Assembly: GCA_024707075.1 (NCBI GenBank)
Contig: JANQAK010000001.1
Location: forward strand, 704,001-768,000
Source of the DNA: Afipia sp.
GTDB taxonomy: Bacteria > Pseudomonadota > Alphaproteobacteria > Rhizobiales > Xanthobacteraceae
DNA length: 64,000 nucleotides
Reading direction: 5' to 3'
A program made the translations under genes and the position numbers. A model generated the notes under the pieces. The model had not been told where the DNA came from and did not search any database. It saw only the letters and a program-made list of their open reading frames with translations. This document shows positions 8,230-19,240 of the stretch, one piece after another. Every line of letters starts with the position of its first letter. The stretch's first letter is position 1.

Positions 8230-9705
8230 GTGTTTGGTAAGCGTAGCGGAACAGAGACCGACGTCCGGGCGCCACAGCCCGTGGACCGTGGGCATGACGT
8301 CGCGCCCGCCGCCGCGAAGCCGGGCGGGCCTGCCGTCGCGAACATCGGATCGCCGCCGCTCGCCCCGGCGCGTCCGTCCACGCCAGCCCCCGCGCCCGTC
8401 GCCGATGCGCGGCGCTCGGACAGCTATTATCAGGTCAAGGCGACAATCTTCGGAGCGCTGATCGAAGCGATCGACCTCGCCCAGCTCGCGAAGCTCGATG
8501 TTGAGTCCGCGCGCGAGGAAATCCGCGATATCGTCAACGAGATCATCGCGATCAAGAACATCGTGATGTCGATCGCCGAGCAGGAAGAGCTGCTCGACGA
8601 CATTTGCAACGACGTGCTGGGCTACGGGCCGCTCGAGCCGCTGCTGGCGCGCGACGACATCTCCGACATCATGGTGAACGGCGCCGGCACCGTCTACATC
8701 GAGGTCGCCGGCAAGATCCAGCGCACCGGAATCCGGTTCCGGGACAACCAGCAGCTTCTCAACATCTGCCAGCGCATCGTCAGCCAGGTCGGCCGCCGCG
8801 TCGACGAATCCTCGCCGATCTGCGACGCGCGCCTCGCCGACGGCTCGCGCGTCAACGCGATCGTGCCGCCGCTGTCGATCGACGGTCCCGCGCTCACCAT
8901 CCGCAAGTTCAAGAAAGACAAGCTGACGCTGGACCAACTGGTCAAGTTCGGCGCGATCACGCCCGAGGGCGCGCAGATCCTGCAAGTCATCGGACGCTGC
9001 CGCGCCAACGTCCTGATTTCGGGCGGCACGGGTTCCGGCAAGACCACGCTGCTGAACTGCCTGACCAACTACATTGACGAAGACGAGCGCATCATTACCT
9101 GCGAGGACGCAGCGGAACTGCAACTCCAGCAGCCGCATGTGGTCCGCCTCGAAACGCGTCCGCCCAATATCGAGGGCGAGGGTCAGATCACCATGCGCGA
9201 TCTGGTAAAGAACTGCCTGCGCATGCGGCCGGAACGCATCATCGTCGGTGAAGTCCGCGGCCCGGAGGCGTTCGACCTCTTGCAGGCCATGAACACCGGC
9301 CACGACGGCTCGATGGGCACGCTGCACGCCAACAATCCGCGCGAAGCCCTGTCACGCTGCGAATCCATGATCACGATGGGCGGCTATTCGCTGCCCTCAC
9401 GCACCATCCGCGAAATGATCTGCGCTTCGATCGACGTCATCATTCAGGCCGCGCGCCTACGCGACGGCTCCCGCCGCATCACGCACGTCACCGAGGTGAT
9501 GGGCATGGAAGGCGATACCATCATCACCCAGGACATCTTCATCTATGACCTGATGGGCGAAGACATCAACGGCAACATCATCGGACGCCACCGTTCGACG
9601 GGCATCGGTCGTCCACGGTTCTGGGAACGCGCACGTTACTACGGTGAAGAAAAGCGGCTGGCTGCGGCGCTCGACGCGGCCGAAGTCGCCGCGCCCGGCT
9701 TGTAG
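8230..9705 (+). CDS. cpaF: Tad secretion ATPase CpaF/TadA
   Basis: 491 aa. The N-terminal 60 residues are Pro/Ala-rich, followed by the N-terminal domain and the GSPE/VirB11-type ATPase core. Walker A is GGTGSGKTT (around residue 265), and the Asp and His boxes lie around [16 protein letters not shown] and [12 protein letters not shown]. It powers assembly, and probably retraction, of the Flp pilus at the inner membrane. The start is GTG at 8230; the coding sequence begins 21 bp after the cpaE stop. It is intact, in contrast to cpaE. Confidence 0.95.
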   Translation: MFGKRSGTETDVRAPQPVDRGHDVAPAAAKPGGPAVANIGSPPLAPARPSTPAPAPVADARRSDSYYQVKATIFGALIEAIDLAQLAKLDVESAREEIRDIVNEIIAIKNIVMSIAEQEELLDDICNDVLGYGPLEPLLARDDISDIMVNGAGTVYIEVAGKIQRTGIRFRDNQQLLNICQRIVSQVGRRVDESSPICDARLADGSRVNAIVPPLSIDGPALTIRKFKKDKLTLDQLVKFGAITPEGAQILQVIGRCRANVLISGGTGSGKTTLLNCLTNYIDEDERIITCEDAAELQLQQPHVVRLETRPPNIEGEGQITMRDLVKNCLRMRPERIIVGEVRGPEAFDLLQAMNTGHDGSMGTLHANNPREALSRCESMITMGGYSLPSRTIREMICASIDVIIQAARLRDGSRRITHVTEVMGMEGDTIITQDIFIYDLMGEDINGNIIGRHRSTGIGRPRFWERARYYGEEKRLAAALDAAEVAAPGL

Positions 9706-9714
9706 GGAGCGCCC

Positions 9715-10692
9715 ATGAACATGCAGGCGCTGGCAATGGCCTTCCTCTCCGCCCTTACGGTTGGCGGCCTGGCATGGGTTTTCATCTATCCGCTGCTCTC
9801 CGGCGAGAAGCAGGCAGAGAAACGGCGCGCTTCCTTTACCGCCGCAGGACCAGCTCTGCGCGTCGGCGGCGACGACCGGATGCGCCTGCGCCGCGTGCAG
9901 GTCGAAGACTCCATGAAAGAGATGGAGCAGCGGCTCGCCGAATCGAAAAAGGTATCGCTCCAGACCCGGATCGCTCAGGCCGGACTGAGCTGGACGAAGC
10001 AGCAATTCATCATCGGCTCATGCGTACTGGGCGGGACCGTGCTCATCGCGGCGATTATCGGGGGCATGGCGCTGCTGCCAGCAATCGGATTCGCGCTCGC
10101 CACGGGCTTCGGACTGCCGCGCTGGGTGCTCGGCTTTCTCAAGAAGCGCCGCGAAAAGAAATTCCTCGACGCCCTGCCGGACGCGGTCGACATCATCGTC
10201 CGCGGCATCAAGGCCGGTCTGCCGCTGTTCGATTCGCTCAAGGTCGTCGTGGCCGACTCGCCGGAGCCGCTGCGCAGCGAGTTCGCCGCCATCGTCGAGA
10301 CCCAGAGCATCGGCATGCCGCTGGGTGAAGCATGTCAGCGGCTGTACGAGAGAATGCCGCTGCCGGAAGCCAATTTCTTCGGGATCGTGATTTCGATCCA
10401 GACCAAATCCGGCGGCAACCTGTCGGAAGCACTCGGAAACCTGTCCAAGGTATTGCGCGACCGCCGCAAGATGGCAGCGAAAATTCAGGCGATGTCGATG
10501 GAAGCCAAGGCCTCCGCCGGCATCATCGGCGCACTGCCTCCGCTCGTGATGATCATGGTCTACATCATGACGCCCGAATACATCTCGTTGCTGTGGACCC
10601 ATCCGACCGGACGGCTGATGCTCGCCGCCTGCGTGCTGTGGATGTCGGCCGGCATCTTCGTGATGAAAAAAATGATCAACTTCGACTTCTGA
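9715..10692 (+). CDS. tadB: Tad inner-membrane platform protein TadB
   Basis: 325 aa with an N-terminal membrane segment, a pair in the middle and one at the C-terminus, and a cytoplasmic T2SSF (GspF-type) domain. That domain includes the FLDALPDAVDIIVRGIKAG stretch that TadB proteins share. It forms the inner-membrane platform with TadC and interacts with the CpaF ATPase. It starts 9 bp after cpaF. Confidence 0.93.
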   Translation: MNMQALAMAFLSALTVGGLAWVFIYPLLSGEKQAEKRRASFTAAGPALRVGGDDRMRLRRVQVEDSMKEMEQRLAESKKVSLQTRIAQAGLSWTKQQFIIGSCVLGGTVLIAAIIGGMALLPAIGFALATGFGLPRWVLGFLKKRREKKFLDALPDAVDIIVRGIKAGLPLFDSLKVVVADSPEPLRSEFAAIVETQSIGMPLGEACQRLYERMPLPEANFFGIVISIQTKSGGNLSEALGNLSKVLRDRRKMAAKIQAMSMEAKASAGIIGALPPLVMIMVYIMTPEYISLLWTHPTGRLMLAACVLWMSAGIFVMKKMINFDF

Positions 10693-10701
10693 CGAGGGAA
10701 T

Positions 10702-11679
10702 ATGATCGATCTTCTCATCGAAAAATTCCACGACATCCGGTTCATGACCATGCTGCTGGCGGCCATCGCGGCCAGCGCGACGGCCTATACGCTGATCACG
10801 CCGATGTTCGCGGGGGATGGCCTTGCCAAGCGGATGAAGGCAGTCGCCAGCGAACGCGAGCGACTGCGCCAGCGCGAGCGCGAGCGCTTGAACCGCAACG
10901 AGAAGGTCTCGCTGCGGCAAAGCCCGAAGCAGTTGGTGCAGAGGGTCGTCGGCAGGCTCAATCTGGGAAAATGGCTGGCGCAGGAAGAGGCCCGCGACAA
11001 GCTGGTGATGGCGGGCTATCGCGGCCAGGCGCCTTACGTGACGTTCCTGTTCTTTCGCCTCGTCATGCCGATCGTGTTCCTGATCGGCGCGATCCTTTAT
11101 GTCTTCGTCATTTCCAACATGCAGCAGAGCACGCTGATGAAAATCGGCATGTGCATCGGCGCGACATGGGCCGGCATGCAGGCGCCGATGCTGTTTCTGA
11201 CCAACGCCATCACGAAGCGCCAGTTGTCGATCAAGCGCGCCTTCCCCGATGCGCTCGACCTGCTGCTGATCTGCATCGAATCCGGCATGTCGATCGAAGC
11301 CGCGTTCCGCAAGGTCAGCAACGAAATCGGCAGCCAGTCGATTGCGCTCGCCGAGGAATTCTCGCTGACGACAGCGGAACTGTCCTATCTCCAGGACCGC
11401 AAGACGGCTTACGAGAATCTCGCCAAGCGGACCGGCCTCGAAGGCGTGAAGTCCGTCTGTCTGGCTCTCCAGCAGTCGGAGCGCTACGGCACGCCACTCG
11501 GACAGACGCTGCGCGTGATGGCGCAGGAAAACCGCGACATGCGCATGAACGAAGCCGAGAAGAAGGCCGCGGCATTGCCGCCGAAGCTGACGGTGCCGAT
11601 GATCGTGTTCTTCCTGCCGGTGCTGTTCGTGGTCATTCTCGGACCGACCGGCATCAAGGTGTCAGAATACATGAAGTGA
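10702..11679 (+). CDS. tadC: Tad inner-membrane platform protein TadC
   Basis: 325 aa, same GspF-like fold as TadB, with the matching region FPDALDLLLICIESGMSIEA. It has membrane segments at the N-terminus (about 12-34), in the middle (about 110-165) and at the C-terminus, and a strongly charged stretch (residues 45-70, rich in Arg and Glu) in between. It is the last gene of the plus-strand operon; only 9 bp separate it from tadB. A cluster of palindromic repeats follows instead of a clear terminator. Confidence 0.93.
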   Translation: MIDLLIEKFHDIRFMTMLLAAIAASATAYTLITPMFAGDGLAKRMKAVASERERLRQRERERLNRNEKVSLRQSPKQLVQRVVGRLNLGKWLAQEEARDKLVMAGYRGQAPYVTFLFFRLVMPIVFLIGAILYVFVISNMQQSTLMKIGMCIGATWAGMQAPMLFLTNAITKRQLSIKRAFPDALDLLLICIESGMSIEAAFRKVSNEIGSQSIALAEEFSLTTAELSYLQDRKTAYENLAKRTGLEGVKSVCLALQQSERYGTPLGQTLRVMAQENRDMRMNEAEKKAAALPPKLTVPMIVFFLPVLFVVILGPTGIKVSEYMK

Positions 11680-11746
11680 TGTGGCAGCGGTTGGCGCCGT
11701 GCAGCCACATGCAAGAGCCCGATCAGCAATATCAAGGCGACTGAAG

Positions 11747-11867
11747 CCTCATGGTGAGGAGGCGCTTCTTCAGCGCCGTCTCGAACCATGAGGCGTATGC
11801 TGAGGTGATCTTTTTCACATCCTCATCCTTCGAGACGCGCGCAAGAGGCGCGCTCCTCAGGATGAGG
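11747..11867. repeat. Palindromic intergenic repeat pair (CCTCATGG / CCTCATCC type)
   Basis: Two adjacent imperfect hairpins: one between CCTCATGGTGAGGAGGCGC and the matching ...GAACCATGAGG, the second between CCTCATCCTTCGAGACGC and ...CTCAGGATGAGG. The same two hairpins, in the opposite order, lie at 63730-63824. They sit between the convergent tadC and tadD. Confidence 0.8.
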
Positions 11868-11899
11868 AAGCGGACCGATCCAATTCCGGTGAAGCAACC

Positions 11900-12703
11900 C
11901 TAGGACCGGCTGGGCTCCGCCACGGCCGTCGTCCTCGGTCCACGGTCGTCGCGGCTGAGCATCTGCTTCAGGTAGGCGACATTGGCTTCGGCCTGATCGG
12001 GCGGCAGATCGGCCTTGACGATGGCCTCGGCCTCGGCGAAGCGGCCTTGCAGCCCGATCACCAGTCCCAGATTCTGGCGAACGCGCGCGTCGGATGCGCC
12101 GCGCTGATAGGCCCTGCGCAAAACCTGTTCGGCCTTGGGCAGATCCTTGGACAGGACATAGGACATGCCCAGATTGGAGAGCACTGACGGCTCCTCGGGG
12201 GCGATCTTCAGCGCGCTGGCGTAATAGCGCCGGGCGTCCTCATGCTTGCCCTGCTGATCCAGCGTGGTGCCCTGCACCGACAGGATGCGCCAGTCCGGAT
12301 TCGCGGGGGAATGGGCGCGCGAGAGGATATCGAACGCCTGCTGGAAATTTCCATTGTCCGCCAGCGCGCGGCCATACGCCGCCAGCAGCGGCTTGTTGCC
12401 GGGATTGGCAATCGTCGCCTGCTCCAGCACCGCGACGGCCTGCTGCCGCTGTCCGTTCAAACGCAACGACTGGCCATACTGAAGGGCGGCGGCGGTGTCG
12501 CGCGGATTGGCGCGATAGCGTTCGCCAAGGGCGTCGATGTCGGCGCGCGAAAGTCCGTTTGGATCAGCCTCGGCACGCGCATTGAGCGATCCGGTGACGT
12601 CGGGCGAACGCGCGACGGTCTGGCATCCGGCAAGACCGATGGCCAGGATCGTCGCGAAGGCGGCGGACCCCATGTAGCGGGAGACAACGGACGGATGACG
12701 CAT
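11900..12703 (-). CDS. tadD: TPR lipoprotein TadD
   Basis: 267 aa. The signal sequence ends in a lipobox (LAGC, around residue 27) and is followed by several tetratricopeptide repeats (about residues 70-230; typical pattern at LSNLGMSYVLSKDLPKAEQV). TadD proteins are outer-membrane lipoproteins needed for assembly of the Tad apparatus. The start at 12703 fits the signal peptide; a longer frame from 12754 has no better support. It converges with tadC, and a CtrA-like box lies upstream at 12768. Confidence 0.88.
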   Translation of the reverse strand: MRHPSVVSRYMGSAAFATILAIGLAGCQTVARSPDVTGSLNARAEADPNGLSRADIDALGERYRANPRDTAAALQYGQSLRLNGQRQQAVAVLEQATIANPGNKPLLAAYGRALADNGNFQQAFDILSRAHSPANPDWRILSVQGTTLDQQGKHEDARRYYASALKIAPEEPSVLSNLGMSYVLSKDLPKAEQVLRRAYQRGASDARVRQNLGLVIGLQGRFAEAEAIVKADLPPDQAEANVAYLKQMLSRDDRGPRTTAVAEPSRS

Positions 12704-12767
12704 GACGCATGGACTCGCTAATCGAGGTTTGGCGAAGCCGGATGCCGCCAGCAATAGACTGTTAACC

Positions 12768-12782
12768 CTAATGGCTGGTTAA
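12768..12782 (-). promoter_or_regulatory. Candidate CtrA box upstream of tadD
   Basis: Read on the minus strand this is TTAA-N7-TTAG (7 of 8 consensus bases), 65 bp before the tadD start. A further GTTAAC at 12761-12766 gives a second half-site. The gap 12704-12917 is the divergent promoter region of tadD and the aminopeptidase gene. Confidence 0.45.
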
Positions 12783-12917
12783 CCGCCCCGCCGCGGCAAC
12801 CGCCGCCGGGCCACGCCCGACCAAAAAAGACACGCAAAAACACTGTCTTGAAGCTGCCGCCCGGCCCTGCGGCGCTGCTATAGTGTCCGCCTCTCTCCCA
12901 CCCTGTCCGGGACACCC

Positions 12918-14294
12918 ATGCATCCAGCCTTCCAGAATTCCGCCGCCGCCATCCCCATCACCTTCGCAACCAAATCGACCTGGGAGGGGATCAGCGCCAC
13001 GCTTCCCGCGCCCGCCCGGCAATTCGCCAAGGCCAACGCCTTCACCGCGAAGCCCGGCCAGTACCTCGCGTTGCCGGCGGACGACGGATCGCTTGCCCAT
13101 GTGCTGTTCGGCATCGAGGATCAGACCCGCGAATGGCGCGATCCGTTCCGGCCGGGGCAGTTGCCCGGCCTGCTGCCCGCAGGCACTTACAGCTTCGCCA
13201 ATGCGCCCCACGACGCGCGTCTCGCGGTGCTGGCCTTCGCGCTCGGCAGCTATCGCTTCGGCCGCTACAAGAAGAACGATGCGCCCGGCGCACGGCTCAC
13301 TCCGCCCAGTGGCGTCGACATGGTGGAGATCACCCGCATGGCGGACGCCGCCACGCTGGCGCGCGACCTCATCAACACCCCCGCCAACGACATGGGGCCG
13401 GAGGAGCTTGAGCAGGCCGCGCGGGCGCTTGCGGAAAAATACGGCGCCGGTTTCATCTCCATCGTCGGCGATGAATTGCTGGCCGGCAATTTCCCGCTGA
13501 TCCATGCGGTCGGCATGGCCTCGGCCCGCGCGCCGCGCCTGATCGAATTCACATGGGGCGATCCGAAGCATCCCAAGGTGACGCTGGTGGGCAAGGGTGT
13601 GTGCTTCGATTCGGGCGGCCTCGATCTGAAGCCATCAAGCGGCATGCTGATCATGAAGAAGGACATGGGTGGCGCGGCCAATGTGCTGGCGCTGGCGCAG
13701 ATGATCATGGATGCGAAGCTCAAGGTGCGCCTGCGCGTGCTGATTCCGGCGGTGGAGAATTCGGTCGCCGGAAATGCGTTCCGGCCGCTCGATATTTTCA
13801 AATCGCGCAAGGGCGTGAACGTCGAGATCGGCAACACCGACGCCGAAGGACGCCTCGTGCTGGCCGATGCGCTGGCGCTGGCCGATGAGGAGAAACCCGA
13901 TCTGCTGATCGATCTCGGCACACTGACCGGCGCGGCCCGCGTGGCGCTGGGGCCGGACCTGCCGCCGTTCTATACCGATGATGAGGCGCTCGCGGCGGAT
14001 GTCGCGCGCCACGCCCGCACCGAGAACGATCCCTTGTGGCGGATGCCGCTGTGGATGCCCTACGACAAGTGGCTCGACTCCAAGACCGCCGATCTCAACA
14101 ACGCCCCCGGCGGCGCATTCGCGGGCTCGATCACCTGCGCGCTGTTCCTGAAGCGCTTTGTCGAACATGCGAAGAGCTGGCTGCATGTGGATATTTACGG
14201 CTGGACGCCAACGGCAAAACCCGCGCGCCCCGAAGGCGGCGAGTGCCAGGCCGCGCGCGCGATCTACAAGCTGCTGAGCGAGCGCTATGGCTGA
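12918..14294 (+). CDS. M17 family leucyl aminopeptidase
   Basis: 458 aa. The C-terminal catalytic domain (from about residue 170) has the metal-binding KGVCFDSGGLDLKP stretch, with its Lys and Asp, and the family signature NTDAEGRLVLADAL. The N-terminal domain is less conserved. It removes N-terminal residues from peptides in the cytoplasm using two metal ions. Its stop overlaps the start of the NlpC/P60 gene by 8 bp, so the two peptide-degrading enzymes form an operon. It belongs to the group often annotated PepB/PepA-like; the exact specificity is not visible. Confidence 0.9.
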   Translation: MHPAFQNSAAAIPITFATKSTWEGISATLPAPARQFAKANAFTAKPGQYLALPADDGSLAHVLFGIEDQTREWRDPFRPGQLPGLLPAGTYSFANAPHDARLAVLAFALGSYRFGRYKKNDAPGARLTPPSGVDMVEITRMADAATLARDLINTPANDMGPEELEQAARALAEKYGAGFISIVGDELLAGNFPLIHAVGMASARAPRLIEFTWGDPKHPKVTLVGKGVCFDSGGLDLKPSSGMLIMKKDMGGAANVLALAQMIMDAKLKVRLRVLIPAVENSVAGNAFRPLDIFKSRKGVNVEIGNTDAEGRLVLADALALADEEKPDLLIDLGTLTGAARVALGPDLPPFYTDDEALAADVARHARTENDPLWRMPLWMPYDKWLDSKTADLNNAPGGAFAGSITCALFLKRFVEHAKSWLHVDIYGWTPTAKPARPEGGECQAARAIYKLLSERYG

Positions 14295-15165
14295 TTCAAA
14301 ATCAGCCCTTGATCCAAGGCTGACGCCCGCACGGCCGGACCTCGCGGCGAAACATCTCGAAGGCAAGGTGACAGCCGCGCGGTTCGTCGAAGGCCTCGCG
14401 TTCGAGGTGTTCGATCCGGTCGCGCCGGTCCGGCGCGCGCCCTCGCACGAGGCCGCGCTGGAGACCGAGGCGCTCAAGGGCGAACGCGTGACGATCTACG
14501 ATCGCGATGCCGAGGGATGGGCGTGGGGTCAGTTGAAGTCGGACGGTTATGTCGGCTGGCTGCCCGACAACGCGCTGGTGCAACCGCGCAGCACGCCGAC
14601 GCATAAAGTGACGGCGCTGCGAACATTCGCCTTCCCCGGACCGTCGATCAAACTGCCGCCGGCGGAAAGCCTGCCGCTCGGCGCGCGCGTCGAGATCATC
14701 AAGATCGACAACGGCTTCGCCATCACCCACCAACGGCACTATCTGCCCGCGCAGCATGTGGCACCGCTCGATACATTTGAGACGGATTTCGTCGCGGTTG
14801 CCGAACGCTTTATTGGCACGCCGTATCTCTGGGGCGGCAAGTCCGGTCTCGGCATCGACTGCTCCGGACTGGTGCAGGTGTCCCTCGCCGCAGCAGGAAT
14901 CTCTGCACCGCGCGACAGCGACATGCAGGAAGCCGCGCTGGGAACAGCACTGCCGCCCGCGCAATGGCACGACCTCAAACGCGGCGACCTGATTTTCTGG
15001 AAGGGCCATGTAGCAATCGTGCGCGATGCAAACACCATCGTCCATGCCAACGCGCATCACATGGCGACGGCGATCGAGCCTGCGCAGGCGGCGATTGCGC
15101 GGATCAAGGTTGCGGGCAGCGAGGTAACGAGTGTGAGGCGGCTTCCGCTCTCTCCGTCATCCTGA
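14287..15165 (+). CDS. NlpC/P60 family cysteine peptidase with SH3-like domains
   Basis: 292 aa. Two SH3-like modules (about residues 30-160) are followed by an NlpC/P60 domain. The catalytic Cys192 is in GIDCSGLVQ, His241 in KGHVAIV and a third polar residue lies near VHANAHHM. Such enzymes cleave gamma-D-glutamyl-diamino acid bonds in cell-wall peptides. There is no signal peptide, and the gene is coupled to a cytoplasmic aminopeptidase, so it may recycle muropeptides inside the cell. The stop codon TGA (15163-15165) lies inside a palindromic repeat that starts at 15156, so the last few residues (SPSS) are encoded by the repeat. Confidence 0.88.
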   Translation: MADSKSALDPRLTPARPDLAAKHLEGKVTAARFVEGLAFEVFDPVAPVRRAPSHEAALETEALKGERVTIYDRDAEGWAWGQLKSDGYVGWLPDNALVQPRSTPTHKVTALRTFAFPGPSIKLPPAESLPLGARVEIIKIDNGFAITHQRHYLPAQHVAPLDTFETDFVAVAERFIGTPYLWGGKSGLGIDCSGLVQVSLAAAGISAPRDSDMQEAALGTALPPAQWHDLKRGDLIFWKGHVAIVRDANTIVHANAHHMATAIEPAQAAIARIKVAGSEVTSVRRLPLSPSS

Positions 15166-15297
15166 GGTGCGAGCTCTTGCGAGCCTCGAAGGATGACTAT
15201 CCACAATACCGCCATCGCCCTTCGAGGCCCATAGCCGTTCGAAGAACGGCGTTCTAAAGAACGCCTATTGCTTCGCTACGGCGCCAGGGTGACGGCT
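15156..15297. repeat. Palindromic repeat (GTCATCCTGAGG type), partly decayed
   Basis: 15156-15197 pairs GTCATCCTGAGGTGCGAGC with ...GCCTCGAAGGATGAC. The rest, to about 15297, holds decayed versions (CCTTCGAGGCCC..., ...GCCAGGGTGACGGC) and a small hairpin CGTTCTaaAGAACG. Related copies lie at 36958-37068 and 62948-63053. It supplies the stop codon of the NlpC/P60 gene. Confidence 0.75.
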
Positions 15298-15309
15298 AAG
15301 CAATCGATC

Positions 15310-16947
<1,638 letters not shown>

Positions 16948-16952
16948 GTTTC

Positions 16953-18131
16953 TCACCTGAACGTCTTGCGCGGATCGAAGGCGTCGCGCACGCCCTCGCC
17001 GATGAAGATCAGCAGCGACAGCATGATCGCCACCGAGAAGAAGCCGGTGAAGCCGAGCCACGGCGCCTGCACGTTCGATTTGCCCTGCGACAGCAATTCG
17101 CCGAGCGACGGCGAGCCCGGCGGCAGACCGAAGCCGAGGAAATCCAGCGCGGTCAGCGTCATCACCGAGGACGACACGATGAACGGCAAGAAAGTCATGG
17201 TCGCCACCATCGCGTTGGGCAACAGATGGCGGAACATAATGGTGCCATTGGAGACGCCGAGCGCGCGCGCCGCCTGGATGTATTCGAAATTGCGCCCGCG
17301 CAGGAATTCCGCGCGCACGAGGCCAACCAGCGACACCCACGAGAACAGCAGCAGGATTCCGAGCAGCACGAAGAAGCCCGGCACCAGCACCGACGACAGG
17401 ATCAGCAGCAGATAAAGCGACGGGATCGCGGTCCACACCTCGATGAAACGCTGGAACAAAAGATCGACCCAGCCACCGAAATAGCCCTGGATGCCGCCGG
17501 CAGCGATGCCGACCACCGATGACACGATCGTCAGCGCGAGGCCGAACAGCACCGAGATGCGGAAGCCGTAGATCAGCCGCGCGACTACGTCGCGGCCCTG
17601 ATCGTCGGTGCCGAGCCAGTTGTATTCGAGATCGCGGCAGCTCTTGAGACCCTTCTTTTCGACCACCGGCTTGCACTGCGCTTCTGTCAGCATCCAGGTC
17701 GGCTTCGACGGCGCGGGCGTCGGCAGGTCGAGATTGTGGGTGTCGTAGGAATAGCGGATCAGCGGCCAGATGATGGTGCCGTTCTTCTCGGCAATCAGCT
17801 TTTGCAAATAAGGATCGCGGTAATCGGCAGACGTCTCGAAATCGCCGCCGAATGTGGTCTCCGAGTAGTTGATGAAGGCCGGGAAATACAGCCTGCCGTC
17901 GAACTTGATCAGGAACGGGCGGTCGTTGGCGATCAGTTCCGCGAACAGCGAAATCAGGAACAGGAACGAGAAGATCCAGAACGACCAGTAGCCGCGGCGG
18001 TTGGACTTGAAGTTGCGCCAGCGCCGCTGGTTGAGCGGCGAAATGCCGAGCGGATGCCGCGACGGCAGCACGGCTTCGCCCAGCGGCGATTGCGCCGTAG
18101 CCTCGACCGGCGGGATCGGAGCCACCGTCAT
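16953..18131 (-). CDS. yejE: Peptide ABC transporter permease YejE
   Basis: 392 aa. A cytoplasmic N-terminus and first membrane segment (about residues 48-70) are followed by a large periplasmic region (about 70-190) and a BPD-type permease domain with five more segments. The EAA loop is around AARALGVSNGTIMFRHLLPN. The large periplasmic insertion is typical of YejE. The start ATG (18131) overlaps the yejB stop (ATGA), which indicates coupling. Confidence 0.92.
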   Translation of the reverse strand: MTVAPIPPVEATAQSPLGEAVLPSRHPLGISPLNQRRWRNFKSNRRGYWSFWIFSFLFLISLFAELIANDRPFLIKFDGRLYFPAFINYSETTFGGDFETSADYRDPYLQKLIAEKNGTIIWPLIRYSYDTHNLDLPTPAPSKPTWMLTEAQCKPVVEKKGLKSCRDLEYNWLGTDDQGRDVVARLIYGFRISVLFGLALTIVSSVVGIAAGGIQGYFGGWVDLLFQRFIEVWTAIPSLYLLLILSSVLVPGFFVLLGILLLFSWVSLVGLVRAEFLRGRNFEYIQAARALGVSNGTIMFRHLLPNAMVATMTFLPFIVSSSVMTLTALDFLGFGLPPGSPSLGELLSQGKSNVQAPWLGFTGFFSVAIMLSLLIFIGEGVRDAFDPRKTFR

Positions 18132-19237
18132 ACCTCGCGCGCCTCGAAATCGATGCGCGGATCGATCCACATATAGGCCAAATCGGAGATCAGATTGACC
18201 ACGAGACCGACCAGCGAAAAAATGAACAGCGTACCGAACACCACCGGATAATCGCGGTTGAGCACGCTTTCAAATCCAAGAAGACCGAGGCCGTCGAGCG
18301 AGAAGATCGTCTCGATCAGCAGCGAGCCGGAGAAAAATGCGTGAATGAACGCGCTTGGAAATCCGGCGATCACGATCAGCATGGCGTTGCGGAAGATGTG
18401 GCCGTACAGCACTTGCGTCTCGCTGCATCCCTTGGCGCGCGCGGTCATCACGTATTGCTTGCGGATTTCGTCGAGGAACGAGTTCTTGGTCAGCAGCGTC
18501 ATGGTGGCGAAGGCGCCGAGCGCCATCGAGATCAGTGGCAGCGTGATGTGCCAGAAATAGTCGATGACTTTCCAGTACCATGGAAACGTCGACCAGCCGT
18601 CGGACGTCAGTCCCCTCAGCGGGAAGATGTCGAAGAACGATCCGCCCGCAAACAGGATGATGAGCAGGATTGCGAACAGAAATCCGGGAATCGCAAATCC
18701 GATGATGATAATGCCCGAGGTCCAGACGTCGAACGTCGAACCGTCATGCATGGCCTTGCGGATGCCGAGCGGAATCGAGATCAGGTAGGTCAGCAGCGTC
18801 ATCCAGATGCCGAGCGACATCGAGACCGGCAGCTTCTCCTTGATGAGCTGGATCACGCTGACGTCGCGGAAATAGCTCTTGCCGAAATCGAACCGCGCGA
18901 AATTCCACAACATCAGCGCGAAGCGTTCGGGCGCGGGCTTGTCGAAGCCGAACTGCTTTTCGAGGCTTTTCACAAAATCCGGATCGAGACCCTGCGCACC
19001 GCGATATTTCGAACTGACGGCATCGGCCGATGCGCCGGCCTGCGGCCGCGAGGCGAAATCGCCGCCGGCCGATCCGGAGATGCGCGAGCTGGCTCCCGTG
19101 TCGGAACCGGACAATTGCGCGATCACCCGCTCCACCGGCCCGCCGGGCGCGAACTGCACCACCACGAACGACACGAACAGAATGCCCAGCAGCGTGGGAA
19201 TCATCAGCAGGATGCGGCGGGCGATATACGCGCTCAT
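18128..19237 (-). CDS. yejB: Peptide ABC transporter permease YejB
   Basis: 369 aa. The first membrane segment (about 9-30), a periplasmic region and the BPD permease core with EAA-loop sequence (TARAKGCSETQVLYGHIFRN) match YejB. Residues about 42-75 are a Ser/Gly/Ala-rich low-complexity stretch (SGSDTGASSRISGSAGGDFA), which fits the YejB family of Rhizobiales but looks poorly conserved. Overlaps yejE by four bases. Confidence 0.92.
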   Translation of the reverse strand: MSAYIARRILLMIPTLLGILFVSFVVVQFAPGGPVERVIAQLSGSDTGASSRISGSAGGDFASRPQAGASADAVSSKYRGAQGLDPDFVKSLEKQFGFDKPAPERFALMLWNFARFDFGKSYFRDVSVIQLIKEKLPVSMSLGIWMTLLTYLISIPLGIRKAMHDGSTFDVWTSGIIIIGFAIPGFLFAILLIILFAGGSFFDIFPLRGLTSDGWSTFPWYWKVIDYFWHITLPLISMALGAFATMTLLTKNSFLDEIRKQYVMTARAKGCSETQVLYGHIFRNAMLIVIAGFPSAFIHAFFSGSLLIETIFSLDGLGLLGFESVLNRDYPVVFGTLFIFSLVGLVVNLISDLAYMWIDPRIDFEAREV

Positions 19238-19240
19238 GAC

